A DNA stretch of 64,000 nucleotides, taken from assembly GCF_030247195.1 (NCBI RefSeq), contig NC_080672.1, positions 247,055,209-247,119,208 of the forward strand, read 5' to 3'. Numbering within the stretch: position 1 is the stretch's first letter; each line of letters starts with the position of its first letter. This stretch comes from Topomyia yanbarensis. Taxonomy: Eukaryota > Arthropoda > Insecta > Diptera > Culicidae. The notes below the pieces were generated by a model. It had not been told where the DNA came from, searched no databases, and was given only the letters and a program-made list of their open reading frames with translations. The position numbers were made by a program, and so were the translations under genes. Positions 44,138 to 55,479 of this stretch are shown here, piece by piece.

Positions 44138-45204
44138 AAGAAGTTTCACATACATAAATTGGTTAATAAACAATCTTAACATTTTTTTTATCATTTTTGG
44201 GATTAAAAGCTTTCGTTTAATATATTGACATCGCCCATAGAACGTTTCATCGATTTTTTAGCAGAATTTTCACTCAAATATTCTAGTTCTTTGCACACAT
44301 ACCAAAGATACGTTGAACGATTTGCCATATTTGCAATTAAAGTTCAAGAGCAGTTCATAAGCCACGTAGAACAACTTTCAACATTCTGCTTTTATTGCAC
44401 TATATTATTAGTCTAACTAATGCTATCGTTGTAATGCAGTACAAGTGTAGATTTTCAAAAAAATTATATTAGAATTAAAACGAAATATTTTTTTGTATCG
44501 CTACGTCGCTCAAGAATAGCCAAAAAAGTGTAAAATATTTGGCTTTTACTGACCCAAGCATGACTAAAATGCGACTCACACATAAAGTGCAGAACTATTA
44601 AACTATTACGTACTTACTTTGTTAGCATTACTAGAGCATTCGAAATTGATAAATTTTGAGAAGAAAATAGAATATGTTGAGGATAATTAGTATTGTCTGA
44701 TATAATATTACTAAATATCCATAAAAACTTATTTCATCATGAATAAAATCCTATATTTCTGTTTATCAGAAAATTTGAATCACCTAAGAATAAAATTCAC
44801 GGAAGTGTACTCGATTCGAAGTGTATGCATGAATACATACAGGTGAATTGATTAATATATGAATAGAATACGAAGTTTACGTTAATTTGTGGGATAAACG
44901 TAGATCGTATTCCTTTTTCGGATCAAAATGAAAACAAAAGCACATCCTCACATAACGAAATCAACTATAGGTTCAAGGTTTCACAAGAAGATTTTTATTC
45001 GGTGAGGTCATAAACATCCTCTGATTAATAAACTTAATATTATAAGTTTTACAAATTATAAAATCACGGTAAACAGATGAACGTTCCTTGGAACAATTTA
45101 GTATGTACTGCAAAGACGGTGGATTTGCCATTTTGAACTTCTTTGCTATACTCGTACCCGAACATGTTAGGTTTTAATTTTAAATGATCCCTAAACTAAT
45201 TATT

Positions 45205-46447
45205 GAGGGGTTACACCACTATAGAGCAGAGATAAAAATATTCAAATTCATTGAATGAAAATTGATCACATTCAGACGTATTCATTTTCAATATTCAGTG
45301 ACGCAGCTGAAAACGTCAAACGACCAAACCGCCCATTCATCCATGCAGATTTTCATTCGTCTCCGATTATTACACGGAGCGCCCGTCCAGCAACGAATCA
45401 AACGCATCAAAGTAGGCCCTGGCACAATGTAAGCAAAGATGATTGTTGTTTCATATGCTTTACCGGCATTTGAAAACATTTTCCTAGATAAATACCGAAA
45501 TGAATATATTGTACGATATTCAACTGAATGAATAACATGGATATTTGAATGAATATTTTTTCTATTCACCGCGAGTCGCATCAGCTTCATTTTCAGCCGT
45601 CAACAAAAAGCTTCGATTATTTTTAACTCTGCTATAGAGCACGAAAAATAGGCATATTTCGGGAATTTATCTTGACGCAATAATGAGATGAATCGAGATC
45701 TTGTTTAACTTTCCGGTAGTGCACGCTGCTCTGAAAATCTAGCGAAAACGTCTTAAAGCATCAGCGGCTGCTTGTTCAGTGGGCCATAAGCGCGACTTCC
45801 GGAGGGTTAATGAGATATATAACATAAGTAATGAATTGCAAAAAAATGATTTATTCGAGTAATTTCATCACAAGATGGCGGCTGTGCAGCACTTTCCCGT
45901 CGGGGAAATTTATTTGGAAGGGGTCCACGGCCGGAGCTCTATGTCCCGTAATTTTTGATCCTGAGCCAAAAACCAAAGCTTTTTAAACTTCTTAGAACGA
46001 CAGCAAGCGGCGTACGTAAGATTTTTTCTATGTCTTGATTTTTCGCGAAATGGCACATTTTTTAGTCGAAAAACGCTGAAAATGTGTTTAAAATCGACAC
46101 AAAATTGCTTATTAAAAAATTATGCAATGAAAAAATTAAATCCCACGTACGTCGTTGGAGAAAGTAATCTTGAAGATGCTGTAAAAATTTTAGGCTTATC
46201 AAAAATCATTTGTTCGACTTACATTTCTGGCCAGATCAAAATAATTTATTTCGAGAAAAACATGGTTAACGTTTTCAGTATACTCGGGGTATACATAAGA
46301 AGCGTTGCGAAAAATTTGAATATTTATTTATTGTTTTCGCGATTCATTTTTTGGAATATCATTTTCAGCATCCTAAAGCACCAGTAAACTAAATTCAACC
46401 AATAAATAAAAATTAAATGTTTTAAAAAATCTACAGTGCTGTAACCC
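45205..46447. mobile_element. ~1.2-kb element with AGGGGTTACA(C/G)CACT ends
   Basis: AGGGGTTACACCACT at 45206 and its inverted partner AGTGCTGTAACCCCTT at about 46434 bound a segment containing the 45227-45631 MITE near its left end. The internal open frame of about 100 codons at 46082 resembles no family I know. The target duplication is unclear. Confidence 0.5.
45227..45631. mobile_element. 405-bp hAT-type MITE with duplication CTATAGAG
   Basis: Ends CAGAG(A/T)TAAAAATA are inverted, flanked by a perfect 8-bp duplication CTATAGAG (45219-45226 and 45632-45639). The interior contains repeated ATTCAATG/CATTCAA motifs. Confidence 0.88.
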
Positions 46448-47370
46448 CTTGAAAGCACTGTACCCGTCAAATAGAAACGCTTCTAAATTGGCACGTCATT
46501 ATTTTTAATAACGCGCTACAGAAGAAAAACAAGTAACAATGTGAATTCTCGTGAAATTTATCTTGTTTTATGTGGACTTTATCTTGGAAAAGTTGGACCT
46601 CGGATAAGCCTCTTCCCGTGTGAGTGAGAGAGAATTACAATGCCTGCGTATGATAATAATCGAAAACGTGTGTAATACCAGGACATTACTTGTAATGGAT
46701 CACTTTACTTTTTGGCGTCGCCAAATTCGCAATCAAAATAAGTTAACTTACCATTGAGTTATTCAGTCGAACAAAAAATAGGCCAGTCCTAATGTGGATG
46801 TACAAATCCCGTCTTACATCTGTTATACGATTAATCTGATACTACAGATCATTATAAAACTTTGTTTATACCAGCCGATACATTGATACGTAAAACGTTT
46901 TCCTTGTTTGCCCCTAGGCTCGAATACATCAGGTTTCTCACGGTAGTGTAACAACACTCTATAAACTCGTAAGCTTTACCAAGCAACTATGAAATCTTTA
47001 GTAGAAAATCATATAAGCTTGAAATAAATAATCTCACCCGCAGTGCCGCTTGTAAGACGAAAACAAACCAAAGATCACACGCCAGTGAAACCACGCCAGT
47101 GAATACACCACAGCGACTCTGGGGCGCGCGCGGTGGTGACTTTATCTGAGCGCGCCGCAGAGAATTTCAAGAGCTCTTCTCCACGCTCTAGATCGTTCCA
47201 GTGTTGGGTGTATGAAAATTTACCTCTGCCATCAACATGCGCTCACACATATCAAATACGGTGGTGTATATGAACGAAAGAGAAGCGCTCTCGTTTTGCT
47301 TGCCAGAGTGTGGGGAGTAATTTCAATTTCTCTTTACTGCACAGAGGATAGGGACATCACTGCCTGCCAG

Positions 47371-48212
47371 TGTTGGTTGGACGATCAGTTCGGAAGCTGG
47401 TGTTGCATCAGTGATCGCGCTTGTTTTCGTGTGGCTGTGTTCCTGGGGAATCTTGCTTGTATCAGTGGTTTTATTTTCTGCTCTCGTTTGGACTGTTCCA
47501 GAGGTGCTGGGATTCAGTGTTGTCGGTTTCGACGATTTTGGTTCGACGGGCTTCAGTACAGGTGAGTTTTGTCTTTGCCCGGTTTTGGTCACATTAGCGT
47601 ATGTTTTCTTCGACTGGTCCGCCGTGAGCTTCTGGACTAGCAGCTTTTTGTTTTGTACACAGGATATTCCGTTATGTACAAACTCTGAGCAGTGCCTGCA
47701 TGTTTGTTGCTGGCCGTAGTATGTAAGGAGAGTCGTTTCTCCTTCAACGGTAACAAAGGTTGGGATGTTTTGCTTGATCAACATCTTAGCAATACGGATC
47801 CCTGTCGGTATTCCTCCAAAGCAAATGTTTCGTCCCACACTAACTCGTGAATCGAAATCACTTCACCGTACGCACTTAGAAAAGCCATGATTTGTTTGTT
47901 CGACACATCTTCAGACAAATCATGTAATTTGACATCTACTGCTCCATCTTCCATTTGGATCCGTATCGGGTATCGTTTTCCTTCGACTTCGATTTCGTGT
48001 TTGTTGTCATTTTCAGTGACCACTCTCTGTGCCACTTCGAGCTCAGAGGTTTTCACAAAAACACAACCAAGATTTCGGCTACACTGGATGCGTCTTACCT
48101 CCTCTCTCTTCAGACCAAGGTTGGTGCTAACAAAGACATGGATCTCTTCGAATGATGGTTTTTTCGGCACATTCGCAAAATCAACGCGGAAGGTATTTTC
48201 GCGTCGTTTCAT
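47371..48212 (-). pseudogene. L1/Tx1-like LINE ORF1, 5' part
   Basis: This gag-like RNA-binding protein starts MKRRENTFRVDFANVP at the ATG ending at 48212. An RRM-like region (VDVKLHDLSEDVSNKQIMAF) is followed by a frame change at about 47825, where a T-run appears one base short, then GGIPTGIRIAKM and a CCHC knuckle CRHCSEFVHNGISC. The Ser/Thr-rich tail ends at the hAT-like insertion site, where it would continue in frame into 41540. One frameshift plus one insertion inactivate it. Confidence 0.75.
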
Positions 48213-48383
48213 GTCAAAATGTCCCAGCAACGCGATAAGCGCGGCGAAACCAGGGCTTGGCGATGCCCAACGAGCAATATGCTGTTAGGTAATTTCAAAC
48301 AAGTCTGTGGACTATCTTCCGAACGTAAGCTCTCGCGGCAAAGACGTTTACTCAGCTCAGAAGTAGAGCGCTAACTACCTTCA

Positions 48384-49040
48384 ATCAGTTAAGATTTTGG
48401 AGTGCAAGCAATTGCACTCAAAGTCCATCGAAGATGGGAATTACTATCCATCAGACTCGTTTCGCGTAACCTTCGCCGGATCTGCACTTCCGAGCTACGT
48501 TGAAGTGGGAGGAGCTCGTTTACCTGTACGCCTGTTTGTACCGCGGGTCATGAATTGTTCCAATTGCAAGCAGCTAGGTCACACGGCCACCTACTATAGC
48601 AACAAGCAACGGTGCGGTAAATGTGGGGAACGCCATGCGGATGATACTTGCAGTAGGCCCGCTGAGAAGTGTGTTTACTGTGGGGAGAATCCGCATGCAC
48701 TTTTGACATGCCCAACGTACAAACTTCGCGCGGATAAACTGAAGCGATCCGCAAAGATCGCTCCAGACGCTCTTACGCAGAAATGCTTAAAAGAGCTGTT
48801 CCACTTATCTCCGAAAACCCATTCGCTCTCTTACCAACTGACGATAACGCCTCTAACGACCCTTGCGAGGGGCATTCTTTGGCTCCGCTTGGAAACTCTA
48901 GGAAAAGACCTAATCAAAACTCACCTGAACTTCCTCGTAAGGATCCTAGGTTGTCCCAAACAAGGGTACAAAATAAAAATAATTCATCAACTGGAAGTGC
49001 TGGTACAAATCCGAAGATTGTAACAGTTGTACATTCCTAG
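48384..49040 (+). pseudogene. I-clade LINE ORF1, CCHC zinc-knuckle fragment
   Basis: It resumes as LQSVKILECKQL and SDSFRVTFAGSALPSYVEVG, followed by three cysteine-rich knuckles: CSNCKQLGHTATYY (last Cys replaced by Tyr), CGKCGERHADDTC and CVYCGENPHALLTC. A frame change near 48780 leads to ISENPFALLPTDDNAS. The fragment stops at 49040, where unrelated DNA begins. Confidence 0.8.
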
Positions 49041-50966
49041 TAAGTCAAGATTGTAAATATATTGAATTGAATATATAATAACTTATACATTCAACTCATC
49101 ACCAAGCCTATAATTTACACCCACACAATCCGACAAATAGATCATCAAGTATCAGACATAGAATCCACATTTCAATTACTTCAATCAAAGCTAATTATTC
49201 CATCCGCCAAAATTTAGGCAATGTGTCCTATCTTCGATAAGTCCAACCGTTTCTGTATCCGAAGATCACACTCGTTTCTTTCAAGCCCGAGTGAGATTGC
49301 GAGAATACTAATTCCAAGAAGAATCCTTGCACCAAAAGTTGAGGGAAAGGGAAAGCTAGACCGCTTGCTTACGCCAGAACGAACTAGATGGTTGAATGAT
49401 CTGAGATCCCGAGTAATCCCGAAGAATTCTCAGAAAATGACGTACTTCCGGGTACTTTGAGACTCCCTTTCTTAATCTGAGGAAAACAGGCTCTAATCAC
49501 TTTGTCCCAAATCGTTCAGCAGAGTGGAAGTGCCGCGATTTGTTTCCCGCGTGAAAACCAGTGTAGGTAAAGCCGTGACGTGGCTGATATTTAAGTAGGT
49601 TATAAATTTCTATTTCTTTTACTAGTTAGAAATTGTGCGTGTGCATAGAGAGCGTAAAAGTGCGAACCGATTCTGTGTGCGAATCGATAGGAGAAGGTAA
49701 ATTGTGCTTAGAATTCTGACCACACACGTGGCTAACAACCCTTTCGACCGCCAGGCTTCTTTTACTTCAAATAGGATCATTCGGTTCAGATCGCACGCCA
49801 ATACGTTCATCGCCCGCTTGCCGTATTTCGCATCACTCTGCAACCGTCAGAAGGACAAATTTTCCCGGCGCACGTTTTGTCGGAAGAAAGCCGATACGCC
49901 AACACATCGCTCCATCGGAAGTGCCCAAATATTCCGGTGATCGCCTGAAGTCCACGTGCCGGTCCGAACCATCACTTTCGGCCGGTAATCGAAGCAATCG
50001 TCAACCAGAAACAGCTGGTCAGATTCGGCCGAGGCGATAGCAGTTCATCTGATCGTCTCGTTGCCCCCGCGCACATCAGCAGTAGCAGCATCATCGGCTT
50101 CATTCAACAGTAGCTGATTCGGTGAGTCCGTTCTAATAGTACTAGAAGTGAAGTGGCGTCCAGAGAAGACGACCTGAAGTGAAATTTAAGACCGTCCTCC
50201 GGTCAGTTTCCTGAGCCCCCGCTTTCAGACGGGCCACGCTCATGACGTGATCAAAGATCCATGTGCACATGTGACGGCGTTCTCGATAGCACCCTCGAGA
50301 CGCACATGTTATAAAAAGAAAACACCCGGGTGTACAAGCAATAGCTGCATCTCGCTTGCCGCTCCGGATCCCTTAGCCTGTTGGGTCGAATTTTGAAAGC
50401 ACACAGAAGAACAGATAGATAGAGAAGAAAAACGCACACAATAGAGTTAGGCCTGTAGATAGACAATGAACAAATAGAAAGCATGCTTACGGTAATCACA
50501 GAAAAACCAAACTAGAATTAAAAAAAAATACATCGCCTTGAATAATGTAACTATGTTTTGTTTTGAGTAAATTTTTCATGTTAGTGTATTTGAGATAGAG
50601 TTTTTAGTTTACTGAAATATTTCCCACGTCACCCCGATTATGTTTCGTTCGTTTTTTCTCTGCCGCGTGGCAGATTTGAATTAGGTAGATTCTCTTCCAC
50701 GTTGATAGCGCGATCTGGTGGCAAACATTACCCTGCCAGTGATGATAAGCTTTTTGGCTATGGGGAGTTTCGACTGTGGGATCTAGAAGGTGAGCTTTGG
50801 TTCTTGGGGAGTTCAGCCGTCTAGGGTATTTGGACCTGTTCTGGGGTTTAGCTTGTGTGCCTAGCTGAACCGATCTAGATTCTTTCAAAGAAAGGATTCT
50901 TTTCTTGACTGGCATTCTTGCAGTCTCATCCGGGCATCTCAAACTTGGCGGTAGTCGCCGAAAGGA
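49041..50966. other. ~1.9-kb insertion-like stretch inside the I-clade ORF1, identity unknown
   Basis: The segment separates the CCHC part of ORF1 from its C-terminal part (PPGFGKLRYNQEFPAL at 51021). It is more GC-balanced than the surroundings, with no long frame, no terminal repeats I could match, and an A-run at about 50519-50529. A GTGGCGTCCAGAGAAGAC stretch near 50152 is faintly reminiscent of a tRNA primer-binding region, but no paired LTR was found. Confidence 0.4.
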
Positions 50967-51299
50967 GTGGCGCTAAAACTACGCGCTTCCAAAAGATCGG
51001 TTAGCGACGGCTACAAGATAATACCTCCTGGTTTTGGGAAATTGAGATACAACCAGGAGTTCCCAGCACTCCTCGGGGCACCAAAAATCCCAAGTGCTCC
51101 AATTTTACAGTCAGAAACTGAGCCTAAAACAAGATTCCTTAAATTTTCTGACATTGTGGACTGGATATTCACAGCTTTCAACATTACCGATCCTCTGAAA
51201 AGCTTGCTGGTTGCTATTCTACCAACAGTAAGAACATTTTTAAAACAGTTGACTGAACAATGGCCCCTCCTGACAGCGATCGTATCCTTCAATGGCTAA
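50967..51299 (+). pseudogene. I-clade LINE ORF1, C-terminal fragment
   Basis: It reads PPGFGKLRYNQEFPALLGAP and a hydrophobic/basic end DIVDWIFTAFNITDPLKSLL to the stop at 51299, just before ORF2. This is typical of I-type ORF1 tails. Confidence 0.7.
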
Positions 51300-51303
51300 C
51301 TTA

Positions 51304-54300
51304 TAAGACGGAATCAGGGATCTGATCACTGTTTTACAGTGGAACTGCAGAAATATTATCCCCAAAATTGATTCATTAAAACACTTGCTAACTTACTTAC
51401 ATGATGCATTTTCCCTATGTGAAACATGGCTAACTTCTAATATAAACCTCAATTTCCACGATTTTAACATTATCCGATTGGATCGAGAAGACTCATATGG
51501 AGGGGTACTTTTAGGGATCAAAAAGTGGTACTCCTTCAATCGAATCAACCTCCCTTCGACGCCAGGCATTGAAGTTGTCGCTTGTCAAACAACAATCAAA
51601 GGCAAAGATCTTTGCATTGCTTCTATTTACATTCCTCCTAGGGCCATGATGGGATATCGAAGATTCTCCAACGTGATTGAACACCTTCCCTCGCCCCGCC
51701 TGCTTCTTGGAGACTTTAACTCTCACGGTACGGGGTGGGGCTGTCTATACGACGATAATCGATCTTCGACAATTCAAGACCTTTCTGACCACTTCAATAT
51801 GACAATTCTGAACACAGGGGAAATGACACGGATTCCTCGACCACCTGCGCAAGCAAGTGCACTGGACATATCTTTATGCTCGACATCACTACGGTTAGAT
51901 TGCAAGTGGAAGGTAATATCTGATCCCCACGGTAGTGACCACTTACCAATTGTAATTGCAATCACCACTGGTTCAAGACCATCGGAACCACTCAATGTTC
52001 CCTATGACCTCACACGAAACATTGATTGGAAGAGCTACGCTGCCGAGATATCCAAAACTATCGATTCAACACAGGTACTTCCCCCGAAGGAAGAATATAA
52101 GTTTTTGTCCAACTCGATTCTCGATACCGCGATTCAAACTCAGACGAAACGAGTACCCGACGTGAACACCCAAAAACGTTCTCCATACCCGTGGTGGGAC
52201 AAAGAGTGCTCAAACGTGTACACGGAGAAAGCTGCCGCGTATAAAACCTTCCGGAACGACGGGTTAGTTGCTAGTTATCGAGTGTACGCGATATTAGAAA
52301 ATCGAATGAAAAAATTAATGAAAGCTAAGAAACGCAGTTACTGGCGCCGGTTTGTCGACGGGTTAACAAGAGAAACATCGATGAGCACACTTTGGGGCAC
52401 GGCCCGACGTATGCGAAACCGAAACAGTACTAACGAGAGCGTGGAATATTCAAACCGTTGGATATTCGATTTCGCCAAGAAGGTTTGTCCGGATTCCGCC
52501 CCGGCACAGAAAATCTACCGCGCCGCGTCGTCTTACAATACCGCGAACGTAACACCGTTTACGATGGTGGAGATCTCACTTGCTCTCTTATCATGTAACA
52601 ATAATGCCCCGGGGCCAGATAGAATCAAATTCAACTTGTTGAAGAATCTGCCAGACTCTGCCAAAATACGCTTGTTGAATTTATTTAATAGGTTTCTTGA
52701 GGGTAACATTGTCCCACATGACTGGAGACAGGTGAGGGTCATCGCCATCCAAAAACCAGGAAAACCAGCCTCCGACCACAATTCGTATCGTCCGATTGCA
52801 ATGCTGTCCTGTATCCGAAAGTTATTCGAAAAAATGATCTTGTTTCGCCTCGATAATCGGGTCGAAACAAATGGCTTACTGTCAGATACACAATTTGGCT
52901 CCCGCAAAGGCAAAGGGACGAACGATTGCCTTGCGCCCTCTCCTCTACAATTTTTACGTGAATGACATTGACGAATGCTTGTCAATTCCTGCACACTAAG
53001 GCAGCTTGCAGATGACGGTGTGGTCTCTATTACAGGTCCTAAAGCTGTCGACTTGCAAGGACCACTGCAAGATACCTTGGACAATTTGTCTGCTTGGACT
53101 CTCCAGCTGGGTATCGAGTTCTCCACGGAGAAAACTGAGCTAGTCGTATTTTCTAGAAAGCGTGAACCAGCGCAGCTACAGCTTCAATTAATGGATCAAA
53201 CTATTGCTCAGGCTTCAACATTCAAATATCTCGGGGTATGGTTCGACTCTAAAGGTACCTAGGGATGTCACATTAGGTATCTGAAACAGAAGTGCCAACA
53301 AAGGATCAACTTTTTCCGTACAATAACTGGAACATGGTGGGGTGCCCATCCAGGAGACCTAATCAGGCTGTACCAAACAACGATATTATCAGTGTGGGAG
53401 TACGGATGTTTCTGCTTTTACACTTCATCAAACTGGAGCGAATCCAGTATCGTTGCTTGCGTATTGCCTTGGGTTGCATGCACTCGACCCATACGATGAG
53501 TCTCGAAGTGCTGGCGGGCGTTCTTCCGCTGAAAAATCGATTCTGGGACCTCTCATATCGATTGCTCATTCGATGCGATATTCTGAACCCATTGGTGATT
53601 GCAAATTGCGAAAGGCTTGTCTAGCTTAATTCTCAGACCCGATTCATGTCCTTGTACTTCGATTACATGGCACAGAACATCAATTTATCTACGTATAACG
53701 TCAACCGTGCTCATCTCTTAGATACTTCTGATCCAACTGTATTTTTCGATACATCCATGAAGGAAGAGATTTGTGGAATTCCGGATCATATTCGCCCAGA
53801 AGTGATCCCAAATATTTTCTATAACAAATACCATCAAGTCGACTGCGCCAAAAGGTTCTACACTGACGGATCAATTCTCGACGGGTCCACAGGCTTCGGT
53901 ATCTTCAACGAAAATCTTGCTGCCTCATTCAAACAAAATGATCCTGCTTCAATTTACGTCGCAGAATTAGCTGCCATTCAGTATACTCTCGGGATCATTG
54001 ACACCCTGCCCTCAGACCATTACTTCATCGTTTCTGATAGTCTCGGCTCCATTGAGGCCATCCGTGCGGCGAAGCCTGGAAAGCACTCACCGTATTTCCT
54101 GGGGAAAATACGGTAATATCTGAGTGCTTTATCTGAAAAATCCTACCAGATTACCTTGGTTTGGGTCTCGTCACATTGTTCTATTGCGGGCAACGAGAAG
54201 GCGGACTCTTTAGCCAAGGTGGGCGCATTAGAAGGCGACACTTACGAAAGACCAATTTGCTTCAATAATTTTTTCAGTATCTCTCGTCAGAGGACGCTCG

Positions 54301-54454
54301 ATAGTTGGCAAACCTCATGGAGCAATGGGCATCTGGGACGGTGGCTACATTCCATTATCCCGAAGGTATCAACGAATGCTTGGTTTAAGGGGTTGGATGT
54401 GAACCGGGACTTTATTCGTACGATGTCAAGGATCATGTCCAACCATCTCGTTTG
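51304..54454 (+). pseudogene. I-clade LINE ORF2: APE endonuclease, deleted reverse transcriptase, RNase H
   Basis: The endonuclease is nearly complete: LQWNCRN, SLCETWL, LLGDFNSHGTGWG and GSDHLPI (51340-51960). The reverse transcriptase begins normally (NNAPGPDRIKFNLLKNLP, KPGKPASDHNSYRPIAMLSC, TQFGSRKGKGTNDCL). At about 52935 it jumps to LRPLLYNFYVNDIDECL, omitting roughly the catalytic A-B region, and then LADDGVVSI. Further stops follow (53260, 53620, 54114). RNase H motifs FYTDGS, VAELAAIQYTL, VSDSLGSIEAI and GNEKADSLAK lie at 53860-54210. No ATG opens the frame. The copy is dead. Confidence 0.85.
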
Positions 54455-54689
54455 ACGCGCATCTCTGTCGTATTTTTTTTTGTTACAATGGAGAAGACCT
54501 TTACGTCCTAGCCCAGTACACGTGCTATTGGTAGGGTCCAATCTACCGCACGGGGTGCACTGGGGGCGTGTCGGGCTCGAATGGTGACGCTGTCATTAAC
54601 ACCGACTAAACTCCATTGGGCTCCGCCATCGTTCCTCCCAGGAACTACCCCTCGGTATTACTTCTGGGGGGATGGCTGTATTAAATGTC

Positions 54690-55160
54690 ACGCGTTCATA
54701 CGTCCTGTATGAGGCTTACTTGGGTGCTCTCTCTATCGCACCTTGATTCACTCTCAAACACTCCCACATGAGGCTGACTTTTGTGCTCACCTTTTTCGTT
54801 CCTTGCAAGGCTGACTTGTGTGCTCACCTTACTCATTCCTTGCTAGGCTTACTTTTGTGCTCGCCCCACCCATACCATGTGAGGCTGACTTGGGTGCTCA
54901 CCCTATCACCTGATTCACTCTCGTTCGTGCCACTCTATTGTACCTCTGTCACTCCCCCTGGCATCCCATGTGGGACATTTTTCTTAGGCCCCACTTCTGA
55001 CATACACATGTGCTGACCTTTTTCATTCCTTGCTAGGCTTACTTTTGTTCTAGCCTCTACCATACCATGTGAGGCTGACTTTTGTGCTCACCCTTAACAT
55101 GCCGTGTGAGACTGACTTGGATGCTCACCCTTTCACTCCTCTGCCACGCCATGAGGCATC
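54690..55160 (+). repeat. Degenerate minisatellite, GAGGCTGACTTGTGTGCTCACC-like units
   Basis: Units of about 50-75 bp containing (T/A)GGCT(G/T)ACTT-TGTGCTC(A/G)CC recur at least nine times with variable spacers (CATACCATGTGAGG, CATTCCTTGCTAGG). It lies between the ends of the I-clade and R1-clade LINEs and may belong to a LINE 3' region. Confidence 0.7.
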
Positions 55161-55479
55161 GATAGCTAAGTCCCAACATACTACGCTATGACCCTCCCGT
55201 CTTGGCATGAGGCAGTCCACTTATACGCCTATACACTCACTCTTCTGTCTTGCTTCGGGATGGCTGGGTTTCCCCTTACGCGGTTGCCAGTCGCTGCGCC
55301 AAACCTGCCTCGGCATGAACAGACCATTCACTCCCTTTTTTGCGCTTGGCCTTTTTCGCTCCAGCTAACCAATCACTAGTTAGCCGTGCCCGTCGTCTGT
55401 TGCTCGGTTCGCCAGATTACCTGTAGCCTACTGGCAATCTGGATGGTAGCAGCCGAGACTGCGTTCTACTTCTCCACCG

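Larger units (their letters stand above)
41541..47362. mobile_element. 5.8-kb hAT-like element with long subterminal inverted repeats and no transposase
   Basis: The inverted ends CAGTGATG(G/T)C are flanked by a perfect 8-bp duplication CCTGCCAG (41533-41540 and 47363-47370), the hAT signature. About 330 bp of inside-end sequence (41697-42020 against 46945-47200, inverted) is well conserved and includes GCGCGCGCCCCAGAGTCG and several CACTGGCGTG repeats. Between 42.1 and 46.9 kb no frame longer than about 100 codons or any transposase motif is seen, so it is non-autonomous. It carries at least three smaller elements. Confidence 0.82.
37895..48370 (-). mobile_element. L1/Tx1-like LINE inserted in the I-clade LINE, itself split by a hAT-like element
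   Basis: On the - strand the order is ORF1 (48212 to 47371, then 41540 to 41367 after a nested insertion), ORF2 (41370-38185), a 3' UTR and an A-tail read as T-runs at 37896-37909. CTAAC occurs on both sides (37890-37894 and 48371-48375), a probable short target duplication. Upstream of ORF1 about 160 bp of 5' sequence remains (48213-48370). Removing it brings together the two halves of the I-clade ORF1, with a one-base frame discrepancy. Confidence 0.72.
37000..54500 (+). mobile_element. I-clade LINE (MosquI-like), split by nested insertions
   Basis: Pieces in the expected order on the + strand are a G-rich 5' UTR (from about 37000), ORF1 start (37421), ORF1 CCHC fingers (48.38-49.04 kb), ORF1 C-terminus (50967-51299), then ORF2 with endonuclease, reverse-transcriptase remnants and RNase H (51.3-54.45 kb). 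An RNase H domain after the reverse transcriptase together with three CCHC knuckles in ORF1 fits the I clade. Intervening blocks at 37895-48370 and about 49050-50960 are insertions. Multiple stops and frameshifts make this copy dead. Confidence 0.75.

Noticed and set aside
47010..47362. 5' UTR of a second LINE copy on the + strand
   Set aside because: The inverted match to 41.6-42.0 kb is better explained as the two ends of one hAT-like element, proven by the CCTGCCAG duplication and in-frame rejoining of ORF1.
49041..50966. LTR retrotransposon
   Set aside because: A possible primer-binding-like stretch near 50152 is not accompanied by paired LTRs or gag-pol frames.
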